Shown here: positions 10,801 to 18,344 of the stretch, piece after piece
Layout of the letters: each line of letters begins with the position of its first letter
Position numbering within the stretch: position 1 is the stretch's first letter
Notes under the pieces: generated by a model
The model's database searches: none
What the model was told of the DNA's origin: nothing
The model's input: the letters and a program-made list of their open reading frames with translations, nothing else
NCBI RefSeq assembly: GCF_002101775.1
Contig: NZ_LQPI01000020.1
Span: 1-64,000, forward strand
DNA: 64,000 nt
Source: Mycolicibacter nonchromogenicus
GTDB lineage: Bacteria; Actinomycetota; Actinomycetes; Mycobacteriales; Mycobacteriaceae
Direction: 5' to 3'
Made by a program: the position numbers and the translations under genes

Positions 10801-10806
10801 TAACCT
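10801..10806 (+). promoter_or_regulatory. Candidate -10 hexamer (TAACCT) for a leaderless TetR transcript
   Basis: TAACCT fits the mycobacterial TANNNT -10 consensus and ends 6 nt before the ATG at 10813. With no ribosome binding site visible, a transcript starting at the ATG is likely. The operator at 10767-10788 overlaps the -35 region. Confidence 0.45.
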
Positions 10807-10812
10807 GCTGCC

Positions 10813-11421
10813 ATGACGCGCACGACCGGAACTGGCCGGCAGCCGGCCTCACCCGCCGCACGCAGCGTGCCGCCCGCGCAGCGTCTGCTCGCAACGGCGA
10901 CGGAACTCTTTGCCGCACAGGATATTCGGGAAGTGGGCATCGACCGGATCCTGGCTGAATCCGGGGTGGCGAAGGCGAGTCTCTACAGCCTCTACGGCTC
11001 GAAGGAAGCGCTCGTGCTGGCCTACCTGAGGGCTTTGGATCAGGCTGATCGCAAGCGGTACCAGGCGGCCGCGGCGCGGCTGGGCGATCCCGTCGAGAAG
11101 ATCCTGCTCTTCTTCGACCTGGCCGCCGCGGCCGCCAAGAAGCGCCGTTACCGCGGCTGTCTGTATGTCAACGCGGCCGGCGCGTACGCCGGTACCGAAC
11201 TCGAGCCGGTGATGGCTCATCGCAGCTGGATGCATTCGACGTTGGCGGAGTTGCTTGCCCAGGCCGGCGTTGCTGACGCGCACGAGCGGGCGGGCGACCT
11301 TCAGTTGCTCTATGACGGTGCGCTGGTGGGCTCCAAAGTGGAGCGATCTGTGGCGCCGATCGCCCGCGCCCGCCAAGTGGCCGCCGAACGGATCGCCACT
11401 ACAGCCCCAGATATCACATAG
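10813..11421 (+). CDS. TetR-family transcriptional regulator
   Basis: 202 residues. The N-terminal helix-turn-helix (about residues 26-70: LLATATELFAAQDIREVGID, then SGVAKASLYSLYGSKEALV) is a standard TetR DNA-binding domain. The C-terminal domain is ligand-binding and variable (GCLYVNAAGAYAG near the middle is typical of a TetR subgroup). It is divergent from the DUF4242/flavoprotein/ABC operon with a palindrome between, so it is probably the local repressor sensing the transported compound or a derivative. Confidence 0.9.
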   Translation: MTRTTGTGRQPASPAARSVPPAQRLLATATELFAAQDIREVGIDRILAESGVAKASLYSLYGSKEALVLAYLRALDQADRKRYQAAAARLGDPVEKILLFFDLAAAAAKKRRYRGCLYVNAAGAYAGTELEPVMAHRSWMHSTLAELLAQAGVADAHERAGDLQLLYDGALVGSKVERSVAPIARARQVAAERIATTAPDIT

Positions 11422-11518
11422 ATAACTTTTGTCTCAAATGTCGGCGCGTCGGATTTTGTTTGCCGCGTGTGGGGTATCTAATAGAAAGCTATGTGACTCA
11501 CGTTAACAGCGTGTTAAC

Positions 11519-11710
11519 ATGGTCCGTATTATTCCAATCGGGTCCAAACCGGGGCGGGGGTTGAGCGCCGTGTACATCAAGCCGATATACCGATACCGGA
11601 TGGGCCGTATGGCCTGGTCACTCCTGCGGCATCCCCGCAGAAGCCGAGAGTTTCCCGCCAAGCACGAGCGCTTGATCACCGCCGACGAACTCATGCGCTT
11701 CGCGACCTAG
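11519..11710 (+). CDS. Possible small basic protein
   Basis: A 63-codon frame with an ATG directly after a GTTAAC-N5-GTTAAC repeat (11502-11518). The product is Arg-rich (MGRMAWSLLRHPRRSREF) and I do not recognise it. There is no ribosome binding site. The surrounding 341-bp gap (11422-11762) is less GC-rich than its neighbours and has a candidate AT-rich promoter element around TATCTAATAG (11475-11484). Nothing else is seen in this gap. Coding status is uncertain. Confidence 0.27.
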   Translation: MVRIIPIGSKPGRGLSAVYIKPIYRYRMGRMAWSLLRHPRRSREFPAKHERLITADELMRFAT

Positions 11711-11762
11711 GTCCGATCGCATGGACCATTCGGGGTCCCAGGTCAGAGTTTGCTGATCGTGA

Positions 11763-12620
11763 TCAGTTCGTGATCTTTGCCAGCCCGGAGTCGCGGATCG
11801 CCTCGGCCAACGGTTCCAGCACCGTCGGGTCGTGGGGCGTGGGCAGGTAGACGATCGCCAGATCCAGGCCCTCGGCTCCGAGTGCTGCCGCCTCGTCGAG
11901 CAGCCGGCCGTAGTCGCGATCCGGCTGCAACCGCAGGTGCGCGGACAAGGTGATCTGCTTCGGGTCGCGCCCGATATCGGCGCAGTGCGCGGCCAACACG
12001 TCACGCTTGCGGGCGAACTCGGCAGGAGTTCCGCCCACGAAGTTCCAATGTTGGGCGTACTTCGCCGTGATCTTCAGCGTGCGCTTCTCGCCGTTGCCGC
12101 CGATGCAGATCGGCGGGTGCGGGCGCTGCGGGCCCTTGGGCTCGTTGCGGGCGTCGGTGAGGCGGTAATAGGTGCCCGAAAACGTGGTGGTGTCCGCGCT
12201 CAACAGGCCGATGAGGACCTGGCAGGCCTCCTCGAAGCGGTCGAAGCGCTCGGTGATGCTGCCCAACTCGATCCCGTAGGCGCCCGACTCCTCTTCGTTC
12301 CAGCCCGCGCCGATCCCCAGCTCCAGTCGTCCGCCGGAGATGATGTCGAGGGCGGCGGCCATGTTGGCCAGCACGGCGGGGTGACGGTAATGGATGCCGG
12401 TCACCAAGGTGCCCACCCGCAGCCGGGTGGTCGCCTGGGCCAACGCCGTCAGGGTGGTCCAGCCCTCCAGGCACGGCCCCGTCGGGTCGGAGAAGATCGG
12501 GTAGAAGTGGTCGAAGGTCCACCCGGACTCGTAAATGTCGATGTCGTCGGCGGCGCGCCAGACGGCCAGCATGTCGGCCCAGGTGGTGTTCTGCGGTGAG
12601 GTCTTGAATGCGAAGCGCAT
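11763..12620 (-). CDS. LLM-class F420-dependent oxidoreductase
   Basis: 285 residues, a bacterial-luciferase-like TIM barrel. Family features include the N-terminal MRFAFKTSPQNTTW strand, ESGWTFDHFYPI, LRVGTLVTGIHYRHPAVLA, RLELGIGAGWNEEE and PPICIGGNGEKRTL. In mycobacteria such proteins use cofactor F420 to reduce or oxidise diverse substrates; the substrate here is unknown. The start at 12620 is chosen over longer options because MRFAF begins the barrel and a TAGGCT hexamer lies 7 nt upstream, consistent with a leaderless transcript. The divergent small membrane gene has the same promoter layout. Confidence 0.88.
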   Translation of the reverse strand: MRFAFKTSPQNTTWADMLAVWRAADDIDIYESGWTFDHFYPIFSDPTGPCLEGWTTLTALAQATTRLRVGTLVTGIHYRHPAVLANMAAALDIISGGRLELGIGAGWNEEESGAYGIELGSITERFDRFEEACQVLIGLLSADTTTFSGTYYRLTDARNEPKGPQRPHPPICIGGNGEKRTLKITAKYAQHWNFVGGTPAEFARKRDVLAAHCADIGRDPKQITLSAHLRLQPDRDYGRLLDEAAALGAEGLDLAIVYLPTPHDPTVLEPLAEAIRDSGLAKITN

Positions 12621-12690
12621 CCCGCCGAGCCTAGCGGGGCCGGCCGCTGCGGGTCGGCACGCCTTGGCCGGTGCGAAGTAGGCTCGGCCG

Positions 12691-13119
12691 GTGGTCATGA
12701 ATCTGGACATCGACACCAAGGTGACCTTGTTGTCCGCGGGCCTGATCTTTCTGCTCGCGTTGCTGTTGGGCGCGTGGAAGTACCAGCAGATCGCGACCTC
12801 GGAGGATCATCAGGCGCATGTCTACGTCGACATCGCACATCGCGCCGCACTGATGTATGCCTTCGCGACCCTGCTGGTCGCGGTATTCGTGGAACTCAGT
12901 GCCTGGCCGACCTGGGTGAACATGGCCGCAGCCATGGTCATCGTCTTCTTCTTCGTCGTCGCGATCGGCAGCTACATGTTGCACGGCGTGTTGCGCGACA
13001 CCGACAACCAATTCGAGCGGCTCGGCTGGCATCTGCACGCCGGCATGGTGGTGCTGATCATCGGCGAGGTCTGCGGGTTCGCGGTGCTGCTGGCCGGTTT
13101 CGGCGTCGGCGGGTTCTGA
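12691..13119 (+). CDS. Small four-helix membrane protein, unknown function
   Basis: 142 residues with four hydrophobic helices at about residues 12-30, 51-70, 75-97 and 112-136. A charged stretch (RDTDNQFERLGWH) joins the last two. I do not recognise a family. The GTG at 12691 is favoured over the ATG at 12697 because TAGGCT (12679-12684) ends exactly 6 nt before it, as in leaderless mycobacterial genes. It is convergent with ethR (19-bp gap). Confidence 0.7.
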   Translation: MVMNLDIDTKVTLLSAGLIFLLALLLGAWKYQQIATSEDHQAHVYVDIAHRAALMYAFATLLVAVFVELSAWPTWVNMAAAMVIVFFFVVAIGSYMLHGVLRDTDNQFERLGWHLHAGMVVLIIGEVCGFAVLLAGFGVGGF

Positions 13120-13138
13120 CCGCGTCCAGCTCGCCGAG

Positions 13139-13774
13139 TCAGGACGCTTGGCCGTAGATGCTGCTGACCCAGATGTGGGTCAACGTGTCGACCACCTGGT
13201 CGTGCGGCACTGACGGCTGCTCGGCCATCACCGCCGCCATCATGGTCCGCTCGTTCATCTGATTCAGAGATGTCGCGAGATCCACCGCGTCGATGGTCTC
13301 CGGCGCCGCGCCGCGTTCGCGTTCGGCGTTGATCATCGCTGCGGTCTGCTGGATCCATTTCTGCATGAAGGCGTTCCACACCGCCCGGACCTCCGGACTG
13401 GTGGCTAGCGCCTCGGTTCCGGCCCGGGCGATGGCCCGGTGGGAGCTGAACGCGACGAAGAACGCTTTGATGCCGTTGCGCCAGATCCGGCGCGGGTCGG
13501 TCGGCAGCCGTTGCACCGCCCCGACGAACTCCGAGTCGGCCGCCGCGATCATCGGCTCCAGCAGCGAGAGCAGCACCGCGTCCTTCGACTTGAAATAGAA
13601 GTAGAACGTGGGCCGCGAGATTCCGGCGCCTTTGGCCAGGTCGTCGACGGAGATCTCGCCCAACGAGCGTTCCTCCAGCAGCCGTTCGGCCGTTGCCAGA
13701 ATGGCCTGCTCGCGATCGTCACCGGACGGCCGTGTCCCACGGCGTCCGTGACGGGTCGCGTTGGGGCTGGCCAT
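13139..13774 (-). CDS. ethR: EthR, TetR-family repressor of ethA
   Basis: 211 residues. It matches EthR (Rv3855) throughout: RPSGDDREQAILATAE, then the recognition helix region SVDDLAKGAGISRPTFYFYF, and the C-terminal ends HIWVSSIYG. The first 15 residues are Arg-rich and vary between species. EthR binds cooperatively as several dimers to the ethA-ethR intergenic region and limits EthA expression, hence ethionamide activation. It is divergent from ethA. ATG at 13774 chosen by alignment with MTTSAAS... of the M. tuberculosis protein. Confidence 0.95.
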   Translation of the reverse strand: MASPNATRHGRRGTRPSGDDREQAILATAERLLEERSLGEISVDDLAKGAGISRPTFYFYFKSKDAVLLSLLEPMIAAADSEFVGAVQRLPTDPRRIWRNGIKAFFVAFSSHRAIARAGTEALATSPEVRAVWNAFMQKWIQQTAAMINAERERGAAPETIDAVDLATSLNQMNERTMMAAVMAEQPSVPHDQVVDTLTHIWVSSIYGQAS

Positions 13775-13787
13775 GGCGGTTACTTTA

Positions 13788-13844
13788 CACCATGTCGAAT
13801 TAATCAACATGGTGTTGACTGACTCAACACGCCGTTGATAGCCT
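13788..13844. promoter_or_regulatory. EthR operator region and leaderless ethA promoter
   Basis: Two inverted repeats lie side by side: CACCATGT (13788-13795) with ACATGGTG (13807-13814), and GTGTTGA (13812-13818) with TCAACAC (13824-13830). A further CGTTGATAGC follows, the segment I recall as conserved in the M. tuberculosis operator. TAGCCT (13839-13844) lies 6 nt before the ethA ATG and can serve as -10 of a leaderless transcript, so bound EthR would cover the promoter. Confidence 0.8.
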
Positions 13845-13850
13845 GGCGTC

Positions 13851-15320
13851 ATGACTGAACACCTCGATGTTGTGATCGTCGGCGCCGGCATCTCGGGTAT
13901 CAGCGCGGCCTGGCATCTGCAGAACCGCTGCCCGAACAAGAGCTACGCCATCCTGGAAGGCCGGGACAGGCTCGGCGGCACCTGGGACCTGTTCAAGTAC
14001 CCCGGCATCCGCTCGGACTCCGACATGTTCACCCTGGGCTTCCGGTTCAAGCCGTGGCGATCGGCGCAGGGGATCGCTCAGGGGCCCGACATCTGGAACT
14101 ACATCAACGAGGCCGCCGTCGAGAACGGCATCGACAAGAAGATCCGCTATCGGCACCGGGTGGTATCGGCCGACTGGTCTGACGCCGACAACCGGTGGAC
14201 GATCACGGTGGACAACAACGGCACCCAGGAGCAGATCACCGCGTCATTCGTGTTCGCCTGCAGCGGCTACTACAACTACGAAGAGGGCTACTCGCCGGAG
14301 TTCCCCGGCGCCGCGGACTTCGCCGGCACCATCGTGCACCCACAGCACTGGCCGGAGGACCTGGACTACGCCGGCAAGAAGATCGTGGTGATCGGCAGCG
14401 GCGCCACCGCGGTGACGCTGATCCCCGCGCTGGTCAACTCCGGCGCCGGGCACGTGACCATGTTGCAGCGCTCGCCCACCTACATCGGCGCGCTGCCCCT
14501 GGTCGACCCCGTCGCAGAGCGGACAAACCGATACCTGCCCGCCGGTGCGGCGCACTTCGTCAACCGCTGGAAGGCGATCGGCCTGAGCACCATCCAGTAC
14601 CAGGTGTCGCGGAAATTCCCGAAGTTCATGCGCAACACGCTGATGACCATGGCCAAGCGCCGGCTGCCGGAGGGCTTCGATGTGCAGAAGCACTTCGGGC
14701 CGCGCTACAACCCGTGGGACGAGCGGTTGTGCCTGGCGCCCGACGGCGACCTGTTCAAGGTCATCCGCCGCGGTCAGGCGGACGTCGTCACCGACACGAT
14801 CGACACGTTCACCAAGACCGGGATCCGGCTGAACTCCGGCCAGGAGCTCGACGCCGACATCATCATCACCGCGACCGGACTGAACATGCAGCTGCTGGGC
14901 GGCGCGACGCTGCTGCGCAACGGCGAGCCGATCGATCTGCCCAAGACGATGACCTACAAGGGCTTGATGTTCTCCGGCGTGCCCAACGCCGCGGTGACCT
15001 TCGGCTACACCAACGCGTCGTGGACGCTCAAGGCCGACCTGGTCTCGGAGTTCGTCTGCCGGGTGCTCAACTACATGGACGAGAAGGGTTTCGACAAGGT
15101 CGAGCCGCAGCACCCCGGCGCCGCGGTGAAGGAAGAACCGTTCATGGACTTCAGCCCCGGCTACTTCCGCCGCGCCATGGACAGCCTGCCGCGGTCCGGT
15201 TCGGAGGCCCCCTGGCGGCTCAAGCAGAACTATCTGCTGGATCTGCGGCTGATCCGGTACGGCAGGGTGGACGAGAAGTCGCTGAAGTTCAGCAAGCACC
15301 GGGCGACGGTGAGCGCCTAG
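13851..15320 (+). CDS. ethA: EthA, FAD-dependent Baeyer-Villiger monooxygenase
   Basis: 489 residues, the same length as EthA of M. tuberculosis (Rv3854c), which oxidises ketones and activates the thioamide prodrug ethionamide. The FAD motif VIVGAGISGISAAW lies at residues 8-21, the Baeyer-Villiger fingerprint FAGTIVHPQHW at about 157-167, and the NADPH site VVIGSGATAVTL at about 179-190. The MTEHLDVVIVGAGISG start is conserved. No disruption is seen, so the strain should be able to activate thioamides. It is convergent with the YggS-like gene. Confidence 0.95.
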   Translation: MTEHLDVVIVGAGISGISAAWHLQNRCPNKSYAILEGRDRLGGTWDLFKYPGIRSDSDMFTLGFRFKPWRSAQGIAQGPDIWNYINEAAVENGIDKKIRYRHRVVSADWSDADNRWTITVDNNGTQEQITASFVFACSGYYNYEEGYSPEFPGAADFAGTIVHPQHWPEDLDYAGKKIVVIGSGATAVTLIPALVNSGAGHVTMLQRSPTYIGALPLVDPVAERTNRYLPAGAAHFVNRWKAIGLSTIQYQVSRKFPKFMRNTLMTMAKRRLPEGFDVQKHFGPRYNPWDERLCLAPDGDLFKVIRRGQADVVTDTIDTFTKTGIRLNSGQELDADIIITATGLNMQLLGGATLLRNGEPIDLPKTMTYKGLMFSGVPNAAVTFGYTNASWTLKADLVSEFVCRVLNYMDEKGFDKVEPQHPGAAVKEEPFMDFSPGYFRRAMDSLPRSGSEAPWRLKQNYLLDLRLIRYGRVDEKSLKFSKHRATVSA

Positions 15321-15330
15321 CGGCGCTCTC

Positions 15331-16062
15331 CTAAGTCCGCTCGGGCCAGTAGTAGGAGTCGGGGTAGGTTCGGGACCCGAACAACGCGGTCCCGATCCGT
15401 ACCTCGGTGGCGCCCTCGGCGATCGCCAGCGCGAAGTCGCCGCTCATGCCCATCGACAGCCGCGGCAGGTCATGGCCCTGTTCGGCCGCGGTGTCGCGTA
15501 GCTCGCGCAACCGGCGAAAACAGCCGCGGACGGTGTCGGGGTCATCGGTGTTGATGGCCAGCGTCATCAGACCGCGCACCCGCATGGTGGGGTAGCCGGC
15601 CAGCTCGTCGAGGAACGGCAGCAGCTGGTCGGGGTCCAGCCCATACTTGCTGGGTTCGTCAGAGGTCTTGACCTGCACCAGCACGTCGATGACGCGGTTC
15701 TCGGCGCGCAGGTGGCGATCCAGCGCCACGGCCAGTTTGGGCCGGTCCAAAGACTGCACCTCGGCGGCCAGCCGTGCCACCACGCCGGCCTTGTTCGTCT
15801 GCAGGTGCCCGATCATCACCCAGTCGATGCTCGGGTCGGCCTCCTGGCCGCCCAGAGCCAGCGCCTTGTCCTTGATCTCCTGGACCTTGTTCTCGCCGAA
15901 CCGGTGCAGGCCGAGAGCGATGGCCTCTCGGATCACCTCGGGACCGAAGGTCTTGCTCACCGGCAGCACATCGACGTCCTCGGGCGAACGGCCCGCGGCG
16001 CGGCAGGCGTCGTCGACGCGTCCACGGAGCTGTTCCCAGCGCGCCCGCAGTGTGGCGTCCAT
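15331..16062 (-). CDS. YggS-family PLP homeostasis protein
   Basis: 243 residues, a TIM-barrel PLP-binding protein (PLPBP) without known catalytic activity that buffers pyridoxal phosphate. The PLP lysine is in LPVSKTF (about residue 39), followed by FGENKVQEI, MIGHLQTNK, SMGMSGDF and VRIGTALFG, all diagnostic. The start at 16062 (MDATLRARW) gives the family length. M. tuberculosis carries a YggS homologue in its division cluster (Rv2148c); this copy next to ethA and rraA is probably a second paralogue. It begins 13 bp after the rraA stop. Confidence 0.92.
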   Translation of the reverse strand: MDATLRARWEQLRGRVDDACRAAGRSPEDVDVLPVSKTFGPEVIREAIALGLHRFGENKVQEIKDKALALGGQEADPSIDWVMIGHLQTNKAGVVARLAAEVQSLDRPKLAVALDRHLRAENRVIDVLVQVKTSDEPSKYGLDPDQLLPFLDELAGYPTMRVRGLMTLAINTDDPDTVRGCFRRLRELRDTAAEQGHDLPRLSMGMSGDFALAIAEGATEVRIGTALFGSRTYPDSYYWPERT

Positions 16063-16075
16063 CGGTGTGGACCCG

Positions 16076-16549
16076 CTATACGACGACGATGCCGTCGTCG
16101 TCGCTGTGGGCGACCGCACCGGGGACAAAGGCGACGCCGCCGAACTCGACGACGACATCGCGCTCACCCGCGCCGGTCTTGGTGCTCTTGCGGGGATTGG
16201 TGCCCAGGGCCTTGATGCCGATGTCGAGGGTGCGCAGGGTGGAGGCGTCGCGCACCGCGCCGTGCACGATCAGCCCTGCCCAGCCGTTGCTGCGGGCCAG
16301 CTCAGCGATGACGTCACCGACCAGTGCGGTGTGCAGTGAACCGCTGCCGTCGATCACCAGCACGCCACCGTCGCCCGGCTCGGAGAGCACCGACTTGAGC
16401 AGCGCGTTGTCCTGGAAGCAGCGCACGGTGCTGATCCGACCGGCGAATTCGGTACGGCCGCCGAACTGGCGGAACTGAACGTCGCAGCTACCTACGTCGG
16501 GCCCGATCTCATCGACCAGGTCGGCGGTGGGCCGAAAGCGTGCGGTCAC
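16076..16549 (-). CDS. rraA: RraA-like protein (Rv3853 homologue)
   Basis: 157 residues, almost collinear with Rv3853. The fold is the swivelling beta/beta/alpha domain of RraA and of HMG/CHA aldolases; in E. coli RraA inhibits RNase E, while some relatives are aldolases. Conserved segments are [41 protein letters not shown] and IVHGAVRD. It is often mislabelled MenG; no methyltransferase motif is present. It lies just downstream of the hns-like gene and upstream of the YggS gene on the same strand. Confidence 0.92.
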   Translation of the reverse strand: MTARFRPTADLVDEIGPDVGSCDVQFRQFGGRTEFAGRISTVRCFQDNALLKSVLSEPGDGGVLVIDGSGSLHTALVGDVIAELARSNGWAGLIVHGAVRDASTLRTLDIGIKALGTNPRKSTKTGAGERDVVVEFGGVAFVPGAVAHSDDDGIVVV

Positions 16550-16555
16550 CGCCGG

Positions 16556-17029
16556 TCAGCCTCGGCGCGCGCGACGCAGCCGGCGAAGCAGCAACAGTGC
16601 GAGCACACCGGCGATTCCGGCGGCCAGCAGCGGGCCGGGCGAGCGTCGCGCCGGGGACGCCGGCGTGCTCAGTGGGTTGTGGGCGGTCTCCACCGTGGTC
16701 TTCGCCTGTGCAGCCGTCTCTTTGGCGCCCTCAGCGAGCTGGCTCGACCCGTTGGTGTTGACTGCGGGTGGGGTGGGGATGGCCGGGGCCGGGGCCGCGG
16801 GGGCGCTCTTGGCGGGCGCCTTCTTCGCGGGTGCCTTCTTGGCGGCCTTGGCCGGTGCCTTCTTGGCGGCGGCCTTCTTCGCCGGTGCCTTCTTGGCGGG
16901 TGCCTTCTTCGCGGGCGCCTTCGGCGGTGTCACCGCCGGCGGGTCTGTTGGTGAGTCAGCTTCAGCCGGTGCAACCGGCTCGGGCGCAGCGGCGGCGTCG
17001 TGGTCGGGCTGGCCCTGCGGTTCGGTCAT
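16556..17029 (-). CDS. hns: Membrane-anchored Lys/Ala/Pro-rich protein (Rv3852 'H-NS' homologue)
   Basis: 157 residues. An acidic N-terminus is followed at about residues 35-78 by repeats of PAKKA/AAKKA, a histone-like DNA-binding tail. A linker then leads to a hydrophobic segment (GPLLAAGIAGVLALLLL) and a basic end (RRLRRARRG), so the protein is probably inserted in the membrane with the basic tail facing DNA. Rv3852 has the same plan; it was named H-NS, but there is no sequence homology to enteric H-NS and its role in nucleoid organisation is disputed. The repeat block is longer here than I recall for Rv3852 (134 residues). Confidence 0.85.
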   Translation of the reverse strand: MTEPQGQPDHDAAAAPEPVAPAEADSPTDPPAVTPPKAPAKKAPAKKAPAKKAAAKKAPAKAAKKAPAKKAPAKSAPAAPAPAIPTPPAVNTNGSSQLAEGAKETAAQAKTTVETAHNPLSTPASPARRSPGPLLAAGIAGVLALLLLRRLRRARRG

Positions 17030-17133
17030 ACAACAGCTCCTCTGGCGGGGTTCTGGTCACAGATCAACTCAGCGTCACATCGGCAACATGCCCATCATGC
17101 CAGCATCTGCCCGCGGTGACCGCCGGCCGAAAG

Positions 17134-17670
17134 TCAGGAGCGCGGCCGGTTGAACCACACACCGGCCCCGACGAGCACCACCGCGCCGGCTACGAAGGGC
17201 CAAATCGGCAGGTCGCCCTGGGGGTCGCTGTGGCGGAGCGGAACGGCGGGCGCCGCGTCGTCGCGGTCGGTGACCGCGGGGCCGGGCTCCCCGGTGCCGG
17301 CCACCGTCAGCTGAAACGGCCACGAACCGGACACCACATGCCCGTCGGCGGAGGTGACCCGATAGTGGACGGTGTAGGTACCGGCGGGCCCCAGCGGACG
17401 CACCGCGACACTGGCGACCGCGCCGTCCACCCGGGTGTCCCCCGTGGACCACAGGTGCCCGTCGGGCCCCACCACGGTCATCGCCGCGAAGTCGGACTGC
17501 AGCTGCTCGTTGAAGGTGGCGCTGACGCGCTCGGGGCCACGCGACAGTTCCGCGTCGCGCGGCGGGTCGGTCGACACCAGCACGGCGTGCGCGGCGGCCA
17601 CCCCGGTGGCCGTCAACAGCATCCCCAGCAGGAACAGGCCGGCCAGCGCGCCGCGCAATGTCCGCCTCAC
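17134..17670 (-). CDS. CopC-domain copper-binding exported protein
   Basis: 178 residues: signal peptide to about residue 27, then a CopC domain starting with the N-terminal His of AHAVLVSTDPP, with the second copper region HYRVTSADGHVVSGSW. A C-terminal membrane helix (IWPFVAGAVVLVGAGVWF) anchors it. In this family the processed N-terminal His and the SxDGH loop bind Cu(II). The GTG start (17670) overlaps the YcnI stop by 4 bp, so the two are cotranslated. I do not recall this pair at this position in M. tuberculosis. Confidence 0.88.
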   Translation of the reverse strand: MRRTLRGALAGLFLLGMLLTATGVAAAHAVLVSTDPPRDAELSRGPERVSATFNEQLQSDFAAMTVVGPDGHLWSTGDTRVDGAVASVAVRPLGPAGTYTVHYRVTSADGHVVSGSWPFQLTVAGTGEPGPAVTDRDDAAPAVPLRHSDPQGDLPIWPFVAGAVVLVGAGVWFNRPRS

Positions 17671-18344
17671 GCCCGTCGCCTACCCAGGGCGATTGTGGCT
17701 GCCAGGGCGGCGAGGAGCAGTGCGGCCCCGCCGAGCAGCCGGGCGGCGTTGTCGCCGTGATGCTCGCCGGCCTCGGGCTCCGCCGCCGGCGCCGGGCCGG
17801 CAGAGACCGCAGGCTCCGGATGCTGGGCGTGGTGTTCGGTCGCCGCCGCCGGGCCAGTTCCCAGGGCCAGGGTGGGCACTGGGCGCTGCGCCTCGCCGCC
17901 GCCGGGTGGCGGGGTCTGGTCCCAGCGCACTTCGGTGCCGTCGGCGTACCGCTGAGCCGATGGGAAGCTCACGGTCTCGGCGTCGGGCAGTCGCATCGCG
18001 ATCCGGAACAGCCCGAACTGGTCGGGGCCGATGCCGGCGCCGGCGTCGGCGGTCCAGGTCACCGAGCGCACCGCGCCGGACTTGGGGTCGCGGTCCAGGC
18101 GTGCCTTCCAACCGGGTTTGGTCTCGGTGCGAGCCGAGGCCACGTCGGGCAGCGTCACGGTGAGTTCTGTTGTGGCAGAACCGTTTGGGGACTCGTTGGG
18201 GACCTCAAAGGTGACCATCGCGACCCCGCCGCGCACCGCACCGGGGCTGCTGGCGTGCACATGCGCCCAGGCCGGCGCGGCACCGACCAAGGAAGCCGCG
18301 GTGATCGCCGCGGCCAGCGCCAGGGCGCGCATCCGGGCGCTCAT
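17667..18344 (-). CDS. YcnI-family (DUF1775) copper-binding exported protein
   Basis: 225 residues. A signal peptide ends near AWA, so the mature protein starts HVHASSP, the N-terminal His needed for the mono-histidine copper site described for YcnI. The DUF1775 body follows (VTFEVPNESPNG, LPDAETVSFPSAQRY). A His-containing linker (TEHHAQHPEP, GEHHGDNAARL) and a C-terminal membrane helix with RRR complete it. YcnI and CopC domains are often adjacent or fused. The ATG overlaps the stop of the Rv3850-like gene (ATGA), so three genes form one unit. Confidence 0.88.
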   Translation of the reverse strand: MSARMRALALAAAITAASLVGAAPAWAHVHASSPGAVRGGVAMVTFEVPNESPNGSATTELTVTLPDVASARTETKPGWKARLDRDPKSGAVRSVTWTADAGAGIGPDQFGLFRIAMRLPDAETVSFPSAQRYADGTEVRWDQTPPPGGGEAQRPVPTLALGTGPAAATEHHAQHPEPAVSAGPAPAAEPEAGEHHGDNAARLLGGAALLLAALAATIALGRRRA

